Assembly (NCBI GenBank): GCA_006176705.1
Contig: QRFJ01005241.1
Span: 1-64,000 of the forward strand
Source: Cocos nucifera
Taxonomy: Eukaryota > Streptophyta > Magnoliopsida > Arecales > Arecaceae
DNA: 64,000 nucleotides
Reading direction: 5' to 3'
Below, piece after piece: positions 23,686 to 35,224 of the stretch (position 1 is the first letter of the stretch; each line of letters begins with the position of its first letter). A program made the translations under genes and the position numbers. Under the pieces are notes generated by a model, which was not told the DNA's origin, did no database searches, and saw only the letters and a program-made list of their open reading frames with translations.

Positions 23686-25948
23686 TGTCAGATGTGTGCC
23701 CTAGAAGCCAGGTTGGCTAAATACTTGTAATACACTTCTAAGAATAATTTTATAATTTTGACTATAAATTAATAAAAAATTATTTTCTGTCATAGTGTAT
23801 ATTTAAAGTATCTATGATACATCCTTTAAATTAATGGTAATGATGATTTATATTTTTAAGAGTTAAAAATTTAAGATATGAATTCTCATAATTAACTCAT
23901 AAACTACTTCCAATCGTAGGATCATCACGAGGATGGTGATCGATCCAAAAGATTAGTGTATAATCACTTTCTTAGGATAGATGTGTCTTAAGTCTATGGT
24001 GTGGAGACATCGAAGCGAAAGTATAGATACTCATTAGAGAATGAGGGCACTGAGCATGACCACCTCGAGCAGTCATAAAGAAGTCTACCTTCTCGTCGAT
24101 GACTGGCTCAATACTACAGTGGTGTATCTGATTCTTTGACCTAAGGTGCATTGATAGTTTACCTTGAGGGTGTTATAGTTTGACTATACCATAACTCAGT
24201 CTCCTAGCCATTTGGAATCTTGAGGTGTATATTGGCTATAGCATGTTCATTGTAGGAATTGGATTGCGCAATAAGAAATCTATCTACCTTGATAGATAAG
24301 GAGTAACCCTATGATAATCATGAAATTGAGTCCTTAAGCCTATGGCCATGGTAGAGTGAAGATGATAGAAAATATTTCTATTAGGATTTCACATCGAACT
24401 CAAATTGAATGATTAATTCATATGATGGATATTGGGTTTGATGAGTTCACCTTAATCCTAATCCTATTAGGGCTCAAGATAGAAGAATCCAATCACACAG
24501 GTAGCTGCACCAAGAGATTCACTTTCAATTTTGATGGGTTGCCACTATATATTGCTAGGTGTCACTGGTCGATTTTGAAAGCAATTAGAATGATTTTGTT
24601 GATCGATCATTCTAATTGTATGAATCAAAAATATTTTGGTCCATCAAAAGATATTTCGATGATGTTGATGATAGTGATCGTGACATGTCTCATTACCATA
24701 TAGAACTGAATCTAACTAGATCACATAAATAAGAGTTTAGATTTGGATGTCATCAATTGAGCCAACCCAGTTCAATTGATTTGGATTAGATCCAATCAGG
24801 TTCAAGGTAATCATGCTAGCACATAATTGAGCCTGGCTTTCTCCTTCTGTAATCTTTCTGATTCATCGCAATCTAGTCAAATTTAATTTGACTTATTTTT
24901 ATACCTTGAATGAATTTATTTTTATCTGACTAGAATTAGTCTAGGTTAAATTAATTATAGAAACTAAATCCATTCCTAGTGCAATTTGACTAAGGTCAAA
25001 AGTTGACCCAATTGAGAGAATTAAGGGTCACCTGATTAGATACTTCTAAAAAATTCTATAAAAAATTTTTAATTTGATTTTTGGATATGTAATAGGGCTC
25101 GAGTCATACTTTGGGGGTGCCAAATTTTGTGATTTATGGAGGTGCCTAGACTAAGTTATGATAGAGTTTAATTTGGATTAAACTCTTGAGGGAAGAGTCC
25201 TAGGTGCAATGGACTCTTTCTTATCTACTCATGCCACCCCCTTTTCTATGGCTTTTTAGCATCAAAACTAGATATAGATCTGGTGTTTGACATGGAGATT
25301 AATTCCAGAAGTTCTAAAAGATCAAATAAGATGATTATTTGTCAAAAGGGACTCCTATATGGTGCAGAGTTATTCTATAAGAACCCTTGCACCAAAGGGT
25401 CTTTAAGATGTGATCTCCTTTCCATGCCCAAGTGCTGCCCCTTTCATCTTCCATGCCTCTTTGATTTTCTCTCTCCCTCTCTTTTACATGCTTAAAAAGT
25501 TAGGCATAAATCTAAGTTGAAGGTCCAAGGTTTTTGGCACAAGATTTAGGATCTACGTGACGGTGTTCATGAGATGGATAGGCTGCCTTCAGAAATAGTT
25601 TTAAAGGATTTATAGATTAGATTTAGATATGATCTTTGGAGGAGAGATTCATGAGGAGAAGATATTTAGATCCTATTCAAATGGATACCAGTAGAGGCTA
25701 GGCGCATGCATGGCTCTTTCCAGAACCTCAGGAACCAACAGAATCATCGCAGGATAATCAGATTATCCAACAAGGCAATTAAAATTAAACTAATTTTATT
25801 TTATTTTTAATTTTTAATATTAGATCACTATGATTAGATCTAAACATTCTTAGATCTGATTAGATAATAAAATTTTTTGTAGAAAAATCCATCTTAGATT
25901 TGACTAGATCTGGATGATCCTACGGTAGAAAATCAGATTTTTTCTTCA
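23686..25948 (+). mobile_element. A2 5' LTR
   Basis: Starts TGTCAGATGTGTGCCCTAGA, ends TTTTCTTCA, and is followed by a primer-binding site. The TATA-like CTATAAGAA near 25375 is weak. The U3 stem AAGAGTCC/GGACTCTT (25193-25218) is the A2 version of the family A hairpin. Confidence 0.93.
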
Positions 25949-25950
25949 AC

Positions 25951-25962
25951 TGATATCAGAGC
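25951..25962 (+). other. Primer-binding site of A2
   Basis: TGATATCAGAGC is one base from the initiator tRNA-Met complement and lies 2 nt after the LTR end. Confidence 0.8.
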
Positions 25963-27850
25963 AGCGTTAGCAGTTCTTCAGATATTTTTTAGATCTAATT
26001 TAATTTTTATTTATGATTTGATATTAAATAATTTTAGATGTCACATCAAATATGATTATATTTGAAATTAAAAAATTAAAAATTATATAATTTAGATCTA
26101 TAATGTATAAGATGCATGACTAGACTAGGAATACAATAGTTCTATGTGTAGTCTAGTATGATCATGTTGTTAATTTAATTAAATATAACTTTAGATCTAT
26201 TTGATTTCTATTATTTTGATGTTATAATTATTGTAACTAGATCTAAAAAATAGAAAATATAGTTTTTAATTTTTAATTTATTCATATGAGATATGAAAGA
26301 TGCATGCTTAGACTAGTTATAAAATAATTCTATAAATAGAATAGTTTTATTTTTGATGTGATCAAATTTAAAATTTTATTTTTTAAATTTAATAAGTGAT
26401 ATTTTAGATCTAAAAGCATGCATGGTTTATTAAGTTATGATACATGAGATGTATGCAAGACATATATAGATTAAATCTTTTGTATATGTGATATATGATT
26501 TAGATCTAACTAGTTTTATTTTAGAAAATATATTTTTGATTAAGACATTTTCCTTGGTCGTCTGATCATAGCAACAAAGTAGGATTTAAAGATCCTTTCC
26601 TCCCATTTGATGGGATATTTTTATGATGTGTAGGAGTGCTGCACATTCATCCTTAATTAGAAATTAAAATTTATTTTTTGTAAAATCCTAGATCCTAAAA
26701 TCCTAGGATTTTATTACATATTTTCTTCATGAATCTAAAACTTAATTAAGAATTAAGATTATAAAATTTATTAGATCTAAAAATTATGAATTTTTAGATC
26801 TAAGATATCTTCATAAAATTAGGTTCAGATTTGGGTAGCTCAATTAAGTATAGCGGTTGATCAAACTGAGTCAAGAGTTGGTTAGATGGGATCAAAGAAA
26901 GCTTAGAATTGATCAGCCTAATAGGATTAAGTCAGGATCAAGATTAAATCACATTGAGATGTGACTCGATCAAGTAAAAACCTAATTTGGCACCATGGTT
27001 CGAGCTTGGATTGTAGGCTAATCCGATTGATTTTGATTCAATAATTTGGTATCTAAGGTAAGTCTGGCAGATACGATCGACTCATTTTTAATTGGGAGCT
27101 ACTCGATCTGAATGCATCTTTATCAAGTTAATGGCATATCTCTTCCATCGATCTCACTTACCTGGCCATTTATATCGACAAAGTTCTGATTTGAGGTGGC
27201 TAACAATTCGAGCCAATCCATGCCATTAGATTAGTCATAATTATTATGACTAAGTCAAGTCAAGTTTAAAGAGATCTAAATTAAATCTTTCTAAGAAAAT
27301 ATTAAGTCTAAGGTCTTCCACCATTGTAGATGTATGGGCTCTTTCCGAGGTTGATTGTTCTTGGCTGGGTACAGTGGTTCAGTTGCATCAAAAAGATGCA
27401 ACCATGTCTATTAGACATTGGATGCTATAGGTTGGAGGATGGGTTGGGCTCAATATTTTGGATATGATGAGAGATCTAATCAGGAATCTAATTTATGCAA
27501 ATGGTGGGTCTGACTTAACTAAGAAGTGGAGCAATATTTCAAGCATGGTGAGCTTCATGAATTAGAGACCAGGTTCCAGTGCACCATGATTAGAGAATCA
27601 TTGGACAAGAGTTATCCACTCATCAGTCGATCCATCATCAATAACTATTAGGTGAGGTGGTGAGCTAGTTGGTGGGACCGCACCATCCACTAGAAATCAA
27701 TAATCATGAAAATTTTTACATCTCTGCTAAGAAAGTGTAGGAATCTAAGTAAATAGTGAAAGTCTAATTTATTTAAAAATAAAATCTCTAAATAAATTAT
27801 TTAAGTCTAATTATAAAATTTAACTAAAAATTTTGACTCTCTATAGAAAA
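25963..27850 (+). mobile_element. A2 leader region
   Basis: About 1.9 kb of non-coding, AT-rich leader. It contains the hairpin TCCCAT/ATGGGA (26601-26615), the conserved block with donor-like AAGGTAAGT (27055-27063) and its complement (27156-27163), and an acceptor-like ACTCTCTATAG ending at 27846. No ORF of note. Confidence 0.75.
27058..27846 (+). other. Candidate leader intron of A2
   Basis: Donor GTAAGT at 27058, acceptor TCTCTATAG ending 27846, length 789 nt. The equivalent interval in A3 has the same length and a better acceptor (TCTCTACAG). Inferred only from sequence and from conservation. Confidence 0.4.
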
Positions 27851-28683
27851 ATATCTATGTCCAACCTACTAGCCCATATCCTGGACACCCGTAGACTAAT
27901 CGAATCCAACTATAAGGATTAGCTCCGAAACTTAAAAATAGTTTTGGATTCCATGAAGTTGACTCATGTATTGGAATAGAATCCTTCCACTTTACCAGCA
28001 TGTCCATTCGCTGATCAGAGAGCGTCTCTAAAAAAATAGATGGATAAAGATAAAAAGTCAGGTATTATATGTTGGACTCGATGTCTGATGAGCTCCAACG
28101 CTAACATGAAGATATTAAGACTAGCCATCAAATATTGGCTCACCTACAAGAGTTGTTTGGTGAACAGAGTCACACAGCCAAATATCAAGTTACTAAAAAA
28201 TTTTTTAAGACTTAGATGCATGATAGGCAGTCGATCCAAAATCATTATCTGATGATGATCAAGAACTTAGAAGAGCTTGAGAAGCTCCATGTCAAGTTAG
28301 ATCAGGATCTGCAGATTGATATAATTCTATAGTCTTTGACTGATGTGTATGGATAGTTCATCATGAACTACCATATGCATAAACTTTAAAATACCTTGGT
28401 TGAACTTATGAATATGTTGGTTACTACTGAGCTCTCTATGAAAGGTTCAAAGGGCTTAGTGCTTGCTATGGAGTAGACTTCTTCCAAGAGAAAATCTTTT
28501 GGAAAGAAGAAGTCTATGAAGAAGCAGAAGGTGGATGGTGGGAAGAAGAAGGCAAAGTCGAAGAAGAAGGCTGCTGACAAGAAAAAATATTTTTATTACA
28601 ACACAAATGGCCACTGAAAGCAGAACTGCCCTCTTTACCTGGCCAGCCTGAAGAACAAGAAGGAGGCAGGTCCTTCTGGAGGT
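27851..28683 (+). pseudogene. gag: Copia gag, element A2
   Basis: Homologous throughout to the A3 gag. The original start codon is now ATA (27851), and the next ATG is at 27857. Readable segments include LVNRVTQPNIKLLKN-F and EELEKLHVKLDQDLQ. A lysine-rich KKKSMKKQKVDGGKKKAKSKKKAA tract (split by the fusion of two frames) lies near 28500-28575. A damaged zinc knuckle (YYNTNGH-KQNCP) lies near 28590-28630. Stops replace tryptophan and glutamine codons, so no product can be made. Confidence 0.85.
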
Positions 28684-30072
28684 ATGCTCCTTATAGAATC
28701 TAACCTTATGGTTTCTTCTGCATCCAGTTGGATGCTTGACTCTAGTTCTAGTGCTTACTTGTGCACTTCTATGCAGGATCTTGAGGATAGCAGGAGGCTG
28801 AGGAATGGTGAGATGATCCTATACGTCGAAAATGGAGCAAGAGTTGTTGCTTTGGTCATGGAAACCTATCCTCTTCGATTACCATCAGGATTAGATCTAG
28901 TTTTTATAGATTATTTTTATGTGCTTGCAGGAAGCAGGAATTTGATTTCTATTTCATGTTTAGCGTAAGAAGGCTATGTAATTAGTTTTCTTAAGGACCA
29001 TTGTAATATTCTTTATGAAAGAAATAAAATTACAAATGGTTTTGTTATAAATGATCTCTATCGGTTATATATTGATGTTTCTATTTTAATATCAAGCAAA
29101 AGGTGAACGCCATAGAATCAAAGCGACCTAGGGATAGTCTAAATGATAGGTATCTTTGGCACCTTAGGCTAGTTCATATAGCTAAAGATAGGATTAACTA
29201 ATTAAAAAAATCTGGGCTATTGAGTTCATTGACTTTCAAGTCATATCCGATTTATGAATCATGTCTTCATGACAAAATGACCAAGCTCCCTTTTATAGAA
29301 TATGGAGAAAGGGCCATAGACCTACCACCCTCGTACACATAGATGTGTATAGCCCATTTGATGTGCTGGCCAGTGACAATTATATCTACTTTATCACCTT
29401 CATCGATGATCTATCTCGGTATGAATGTGTATCTAATGCGACATAAGTTTGAAGCTTTTGAAAAGTTCAAAAAATTTAGACTCGAAGTAAAAAATAAACA
29501 AGAAAATCTATTAAGGTTCTTCGATCAGATCAAGGAGGCGAATACCTTAGTCAAAAATTCCTAGACTATCTTAAGGATAATGGCATAGTCTCTCAATAGA
29601 CTCCATCTAGAATGCCTCAACTCAATGAGATTTCAAAATAGAGAAATCAGATCTTATTAGATATGGTCCGATCCATGATAAGTTTCACGGACCTTCCTGA
29701 GTTTTTTTAGGGATATAGTCTTATGACTGCTATATATTTACTGAATAAGGTTTCCTTTAAAACCATTCCACCACATCGTATGAGATATGGCATGGTAAGA
29801 AACCAAGTCTAAGTCATCTCAGAATTTAGGATTGTCCGACCCATGTCAAGAGATAATAGGCGGATAAATTAGAGTCTAGGTCCTTTAGAGCTCGATTTAT
29901 TGAATATCCTAAAGAGTCATTAGGATATTATTTCTATCTTTTGAAAGATCATAATGTGATTATGAGTCGACACACCATCATCTTTAAAAAATAATTTATT
30001 CTAGATAGTGGCATCGGAAGATAGATTAGACTCGAGGAGAAAGTCTCCGATGAGAAACGAGCTAAGGAACCT
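28684..30072 (+). pseudogene. pol: Copia protease-integrase region, element A2
   Basis: Protease reads WMLDSSSSAYLCTSMQDLED near 28730 (DSG to DSS, so the flap/active-site context is altered). A pre-integrase WHLRLVHIAKDRIN-like segment follows near 29155. Integrase is split by frameshifts around 29340-29590. Its second catalytic region (…RSDQGGEY-like) lies near 29525, and the D-D-E motif is no longer in one frame. The linker to RT ends at 30072. Confidence 0.8.
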
Positions 30073-31667
30073 ATGGAACCCAATCAGATTGAGCCAACCC
30101 AGACACTACCTCCATCTCATAAAACAAGTAGAATTTTTCATCCTCTTAAAAGATACTTAGGTACTATCTCAGAGAACGTAGAGAAAATATTCCTCATAGG
30201 AAATAGGGTTCATGATGATGATCCCAAAAACTATGATGAGGTAATATTAGATATTGACTCTGAGAAATGGTTAGAGGCAATGAGGTCAGAAATTGGCTCA
30301 ATGCGTTCGAACCATGTCTAGATCTTGGTAGATCCACCTAAAGCTATAGTACCTATTGGGTGTAAATGGATCTTCAAGAGAAAGATAGGTGCCAATGAGA
30401 TTGTAGAGACATTCAAAGCAAAGCTCGTAGCGAAAGGATATAGTTAGTGCGAAGGTATTGACTATCAGAATATTTTTCCACTAGTAGTCATGCTTAAATC
30501 CATCCACACATTGCTTGCTGTTGTAGCCTATTTCGATTATGAAATATGGTAGATGGACGTAAAAATGATATTTTTAAATGGATAACTTAAGAAAATTATC
30601 TATATGGAACGACTGCTAGGTTTTACATCCAATGATGATGATCACAAGGTATGCAAGCTGCAAAGATCAATATATGGACTTAAGCAAGCATCTCGAAGCT
30701 GGAATACTCATTTCAATGATGTAATCAAATCGTTTGGATTCATCAAGAATGAGGAGGAGCTTTGTATTTTCAAAAAGATCAGTGGGAGCACTGTTGTCTT
30801 CCTCGTACTATACGTAGATGACATCCTTCTAATTGGCAATGATATTCCCATGTTCATTATAGTCAAATATGGTTGTCTAAGGAGTTCTCTATGAAAGATC
30901 TAGGAAAGGCATCCTTTATTCTGAAAATTAAGATTTATAGGGATAGATCAAAAAGGATGCTGGTTGTCTCATAGAAAATGTACATAGAGGAGGTGCTGAA
31001 GAGGTTCAGCATGAAAAACTCTAAGAGGGGTTTAGTACCCTTTAAACATAGCATTCATCTCTCCAAGAAGATGTACCCTAGCACATCCGAGGAGATTGAA
31101 TACATGAGCAAGATTCCTTATGCTTCGATAATAGGGAGTCTCATGTATGCCATGCTATGTACACGACCTGATATTGCCCATGCTGTGAGTGTCACGAGCA
31201 AGTATCAATCAAATCCAGGCAAAGAGCACTAGACTTCTGTGAAATGTATCTTTAAGTACTTGAGAAGGACTAAGGATATATTTCTAGTTTTTGGTAATGA
31301 AGAACTCTAGGTTCAGAGGTATATAGACTTGAATTTTATGTCCGACATAGATGATCGAAAGTCGATATCTGAAAGTTTATTTATTTATAATGGTGGAGTT
31401 ATTAGTTGAAAGAGTTTCAAGCAGATAGTGATAGCAGACTCCACCATGAAAGTAGAGTATATCGCTACGTCGGAGGCTGCAAAGGAGGCATTCTGGTACA
31501 AAATATTCACCATAGAGCTCAGAGTAATGCCATCAGATGCTATCCCTCTGTACTGCAACAATAATGATGCCATAGTCCTAGCTAAGGAGCCAAAGTCTCA
31601 TTAGAAATCCAAGCACATCGAGCAGCGATTCCACCTCATCCATGATTAGCTTGAGAAGGAATACATC
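30073..31667 (+). pseudogene. pol: Copia reverse transcriptase-RNase H, element A2 (main part)
   Basis: RVT_2-type reverse transcriptase with recognisable blocks: KWLEAMRSEIGSM near 30265, QMDVK (after a stop) near 30550, KLQRSIYGLKQASRSWNTHF near 30655, and the intact catalytic LYVDDILLIGND near 30808. RNase H follows with YASIIGSLMYAMLCTRPDIAHAVSVTSKYQSNPG (31129-31230) and the later KSKHIEQRFHLI motif near 31608. It is interrupted at 31667 by element C inside the GYVEV segment and ends on the far side at 35210. Confidence 0.87.
31663..31667. repeat. Target-site duplication of element C, left copy
   Basis: ACATC, against ACGTC at 35083-35087 (one CG-to-CA type difference). The uninterrupted homologue in A3 (50640-50660) reads straight across this site. 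Confidence 0.8.
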
Positions 31668-32561
31668 TATTAGGATTTGATGCCTTGAATTTGATCCACA
31701 GCAAGAAGAGAATCAATTTTCTGCACGGTAGTTGGGCCAGCTCTAATATGCGATCGAGCCAACTCAAACCACAGTCGAGCCAGCTCGCTCAAGCAGACTC
31801 AATTGAGCCAGCTCAATCCCTAATCGAGCTGACTCGATGGAGGTGAACAGAATACGATGGAGTTTTTTTTGTTTGAACTTGAATTATGATTAATCCAAGG
31901 GGTCTATGGGAGTTGCACGTGAACCATAGGATCTAGCGGCCATAAAGGATTGCGATCATGATCTAAAGGTCGAAAAACATTCCAAGAATCCATCAAGGAC
32001 ATGTTTAACTCATATTAGGAGAATGAGCTCTATTAGGACTCTTGTGAACTACTGAGAAGAGGATTCTTATCCTATTTAAAAGGCTAAGGTGCTATGGAGC
32101 AAAAAAACATGGTGCGTGTAGCATGAGAGGCATGTAGAGAGGCTCAAGCAGTCATCGAGAGGAGCTTGGCAAAGCATCAAGTATGTGCAGCCCTCGAGAG
32201 AGAGAAGCAATAAGTGCATAGCATCCAGCGAGGAGGCTGTGAGGGTAGAGCATCTTGTAGCTTCTGTAGGTCTCCTTAGAATTCTGAAAGAGCTTTTGTG
32301 AGGGTAACTTTTAGTTGAGAGAGATTTGTATACGGTGAGTTAAAAGTGAGTGTTCTTCTCTTGTACCTATTTTTTTCTTTCATAATAAAGCTTTGCATGT
32401 CCCATGGAGGCAAACCTTTAGGCTGATCCACATACTTGATTATTTTCTTATTTTATTTCTTTTTTTTTATCATAATAATTTGGTACTAGATCCTTAACAA
32501 GCAGTATTAGAGTAGCTGATATCTCAATAGTTTGGTATCAGTGCAAGTTGATACCACAGCA
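31668..32561 (+). mobile_element. Element C 5' LTR
   Basis: 894 bp, start TATTAGGATTTGA (TG decayed to TA), end CCACAGCA. TATTTAAA at 32073-32080 is the TATA box. U3 holds a GAGCCAGCTCGA-type word array (31735-31850). Confidence 0.9.
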
Positions 32562-32563
32562 AT

Positions 32564-32576
32564 TGGTACCAGAGCC
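32564..32576 (+). other. Primer-binding site of element C
   Basis: TGGTACCAGAGCC is one base from the tRNA-Met complement and begins 2 nt after the LTR end. Confidence 0.8.
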
Positions 32577-32624
32577 AGATAGTACCAGAGCATAGATTGT
32601 AGTAGTGGATAGAGATTGAATAAT

Positions 32625-33475
32625 ATGGAGAAAATAAGTACAATCAACATGGAGATCAACAGGTTCGATGAAAATGGCAATTTTTTCTTGTGGCAAGGGT
32701 AAAGGATGTCCTCATCCAACATGGGTTGATCAACGGTCTCTTGTATGATGAGACACCAGCCACCATAGAGATGAAGGATTGAAAGCAGATCTAGATGTAG
32801 ATGGTAAGCATGATCCGTTTGTACCTAGTAGATGATATGATGATCCATATACTTGACGAGATTTTTCTGACAGTGCTGTGGTTGAAGCTTGAGGAGTTGT
32901 ACATGGCAAAGTCACTCACCAACATGCTATTCCTTTGGAGGTAGTTCTACTAACTATAGATGGATGAAGGCCAGAGCTTGTGGTAGCATCTATCCAACTT
33001 TCAAAAGATCCTCACTGACCTTCTCAACATTGGTGAAAAAGTTGAGGAGAAGACCAGGGCGATGGTCTTACTAGCATCGCTCTCCTCTTCATATGAGTCC
33101 TTGGTGACTGCTCTTCTAGTGAAAAAGAGCACCATCATAATGGATGAGATCACTACAGCGATACTCCAAAATGAGGTTCTCAAGAGGGAGAACTCAGCTT
33201 CGAGCTTAAATAGCAGCAGTTTAGCTTTGGTAGTTTCTAGAGGAGTAGGAGGTAGTAGATGGAGTGGTAGAGGATCACGAGGAGGATGATCCAAGTCCAT
33301 GATGAGGGATCCTAGCAAGATCAGATGCTATAGGTGCAACGAGTTAGGGAATCCAGTCAAGGATTTCCCACAACTCAAGGATTGGATGAGGGCTACTACA
33401 GTGACGGCCAGTAGCGAGTTAGAGGATGATGTCTTGAAGATATCTGATGAGATATCTAGTTCTTTCCAGTAGTGA
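32625..33475 (+). pseudogene. gag: Copia gag, element C
   Basis: UBN2-type gag of a Tnt1-like copia. It opens MEKISTINMEINRFDENGNF followed by LWQ, the usual N-terminal pattern. Later parts read LLASLSSSYESLVTALL near 33065 and an arginine/glycine-rich SRGVGGSRWSGRGSRGG near 33240. The zinc knuckle (about 33326-33375) reads CYRCNELGNPVKDFPQ: the first two cysteines remain, but the histidine and the last cysteine of CX2CX4HX4C are changed. Stops and a frameshift near the start inactivate it. Confidence 0.85.
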
Positions 33476-33870
33476 ATTTTAGATTCTGTATACACATATC
33501 ATATTTGTTGCAGAAAGGAGCAGTTTGACTCCTTGAAGAGTAGTGATGGCACTGTTTATCTACTAGATGGATTGAGCTATTTGATCAGAGACATCAGGAC
33601 AGTCAGCTAGAAGATACATAATGGTGTAGTGAGGAGATTGAGGGAGGTTCGTTACATACCTAAATTCAGGCAGAATCTTATCTCACTAAGTAGACTGGAT
33701 TTAAACGGCTATAGGTGGATAGATGGTAATGGAATCTTGAAGGTCATGCACGACAATAGAATGATATTGGAGGAGAAGATGAAGATAAAAGGACATTACT
33801 ATCTAGTAGGAAGTTCAGTGCGAGATGGAGCTTTAGGAGCTAGAGGGAGCCCAGTGTGAGATGGAGCTCC
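33476..33870 (+). pseudogene. pol: Copia protease and start of pre-integrase domain, element C
   Basis: The protease begins LDSVYTYHI near 33480 (DSG/DSA expected). The downstream part is open (33629-33859): VRRLREVRYIPKFRQNLISLSRLD is the conserved C-terminal protease motif, and KIKGHYYLVGS matches the segment that precedes the zinc-binding domain of integrase. After about 33870 homology to pol ends, and 33900-34140 is 3' non-coding sequence also seen at 10207-10482 on the other strand. Confidence 0.82.
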
Positions 33871-34140
33871 AAGTGAAAATGGATCAGGCATGAGATGGGA
33901 GACTCGAAAGGATGAGAGGCGACATCGCAGAGTGAAGTTTCTATTCCTACAGGAGAATTTTTGGAGCAGGTCTTTGGTGAAAGCGGACACAGCCCATGAT
34001 AGAGGTGGGATTGAGCGGCCTGGCTCGACTTCCATGTTTGCCCATCCATGATTAGCAGGCATGCCCTAAGGTATGGGGGCGAGATGGATCACAAGCTCTC
34101 AAAGTCAGGTAGAGGTTGAATGTTGAGTCGAGGTGGAGAT

Positions 34141-35082
34141 TGTTAGGATTTGACATCTCGAATTTGATTCACAACAAGAAGAGAATCAATTTTTAGTACA
34201 GCAATCGGGCCAACTCTGATGTGCGATTTAGCCGACTCAAATTGAGATCAAGCTGGCTCGAACCATAGCCAAGCCATTTCTCTCAGGCAGACAAATAGCA
34301 GGAGTTTGGATGAGATGTAGTCAAGCCAGCTTGACCTCTGATCGAGTCAGCTCGATGGAGGTGAATAGAACATGACAAGATTTTTTCTATTTAGACTCAG
34401 ATTATGATTAATCCAAGGGATCTATGGGAGTTGCACGTGGACCACAGGATCCAGTGGCCATAGAGGATTATGGTCATGATCTAAAGGTCGAAAAATATTT
34501 CAAAACTCCATCAAAGATATGTTCGACGCATATTAGGAGAATGAGCCCTATTAAAACTCCCGTGAACTGCTGAGAAGAGTATTCTCATCCTATTTAAAGG
34601 GTTGAGGTACTGTGGAGCAAAAGATGATGGCGCGTGTGGTGTGAGAGGCACATAAAGAGGCTCAGACAGCCATCGAGAGGAGCTTGGTAGAGCATCGAGT
34701 ACATGTAGCCCATGATAGAAAGAAGCAATAGGTGCATAGCATCTGGTGAAGAGGCTGTGAAGGCAGAGCATCTTGTAGCTTTTATGGATCTGTTTAGGAT
34801 TCTGAGAGAGCTTTTATGAGGATAACTTCTAGTTGAGAGAGATTTATATACGGTGAGTTGAGAGTGGATATTCTCCTATTGTACCTATTTTTCTCTTTCA
34901 TAGTGAAGCTTTGCATGCCCCATGAAGGCGAGCCTTTAGACTGATCCACGTACTTGATTATTTTTTTATTTTGTTTCTTTCTTCTTTCTACCATAATAAT
35001 TTGGTACTAGATCCTTAACAAGCTATATCAGAGTAGCCGATATTCCAATAGTTTAGTATCAGAGCGAGTTAATACCATAACA
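34141..35082 (+). mobile_element. Element C 3' LTR
   Basis: 942 bp, start TGTTAGGATTTGACATC, end CCATAACA, TATA box TATTTAAA at 34591-34598. It is about 48 bp longer than the 5' LTR. The extra bases lie in the dyad-word array (about 34270-34330). Confidence 0.9.
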
Positions 35083-35210
35083 ACGTCGAGATTAAGAGAG
35101 TCAACTCCATAGACAATGCAGCTAACTCGCTAACAAAGCCATTGAGCCAGTAGAAGATCAAAGCCCATCTTGAGAAGATGGGACTTAGATTTATGGTCAA
35201 TTAGCTTTAG
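35083..35210 (+). pseudogene. pol: C-terminal end of A2 RNase H, beyond element C
   Basis: The A2 reading resumes immediately after element C with the segment homologous to GYVEVNRVDSADNMVDPLTK and continues to EKMGLRF-VN-L and a TAG at 35208-35210. The polypurine tract AAGTGGGAGTT and the 3' LTR follow. Confidence 0.85.
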
Positions 35211-35224
35211 GTCAAGTGGGAGTT

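Larger units (their letters stand above)
31668..35082 (+). mobile_element. Family C copia element, internally deleted (gag-protease only)
   Basis: 3415 bp in all: 5' LTR 31668-32561, 1.58-kb internal domain, 3' LTR 34141-35082, with matching 5-bp flanks. The internal domain carries gag, protease and the start of the pre-integrase domain, then jumps to a 3' non-coding end with a purine-rich GGTGGAGATTG next to the LTR. Integrase, RT and RNase H are absent, so the copy could have moved only with proteins from another element, unless the deletion came after insertion. Confidence 0.9.

Noticed and set aside
24422..24703. Repeated 93-95-codon frames in A2 LTRs (also 35963-36250)
   Set aside because: They are conserved only because the two LTRs are copies of each other. 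They lie in U3, are broken in A1 and A3, and show no domain.
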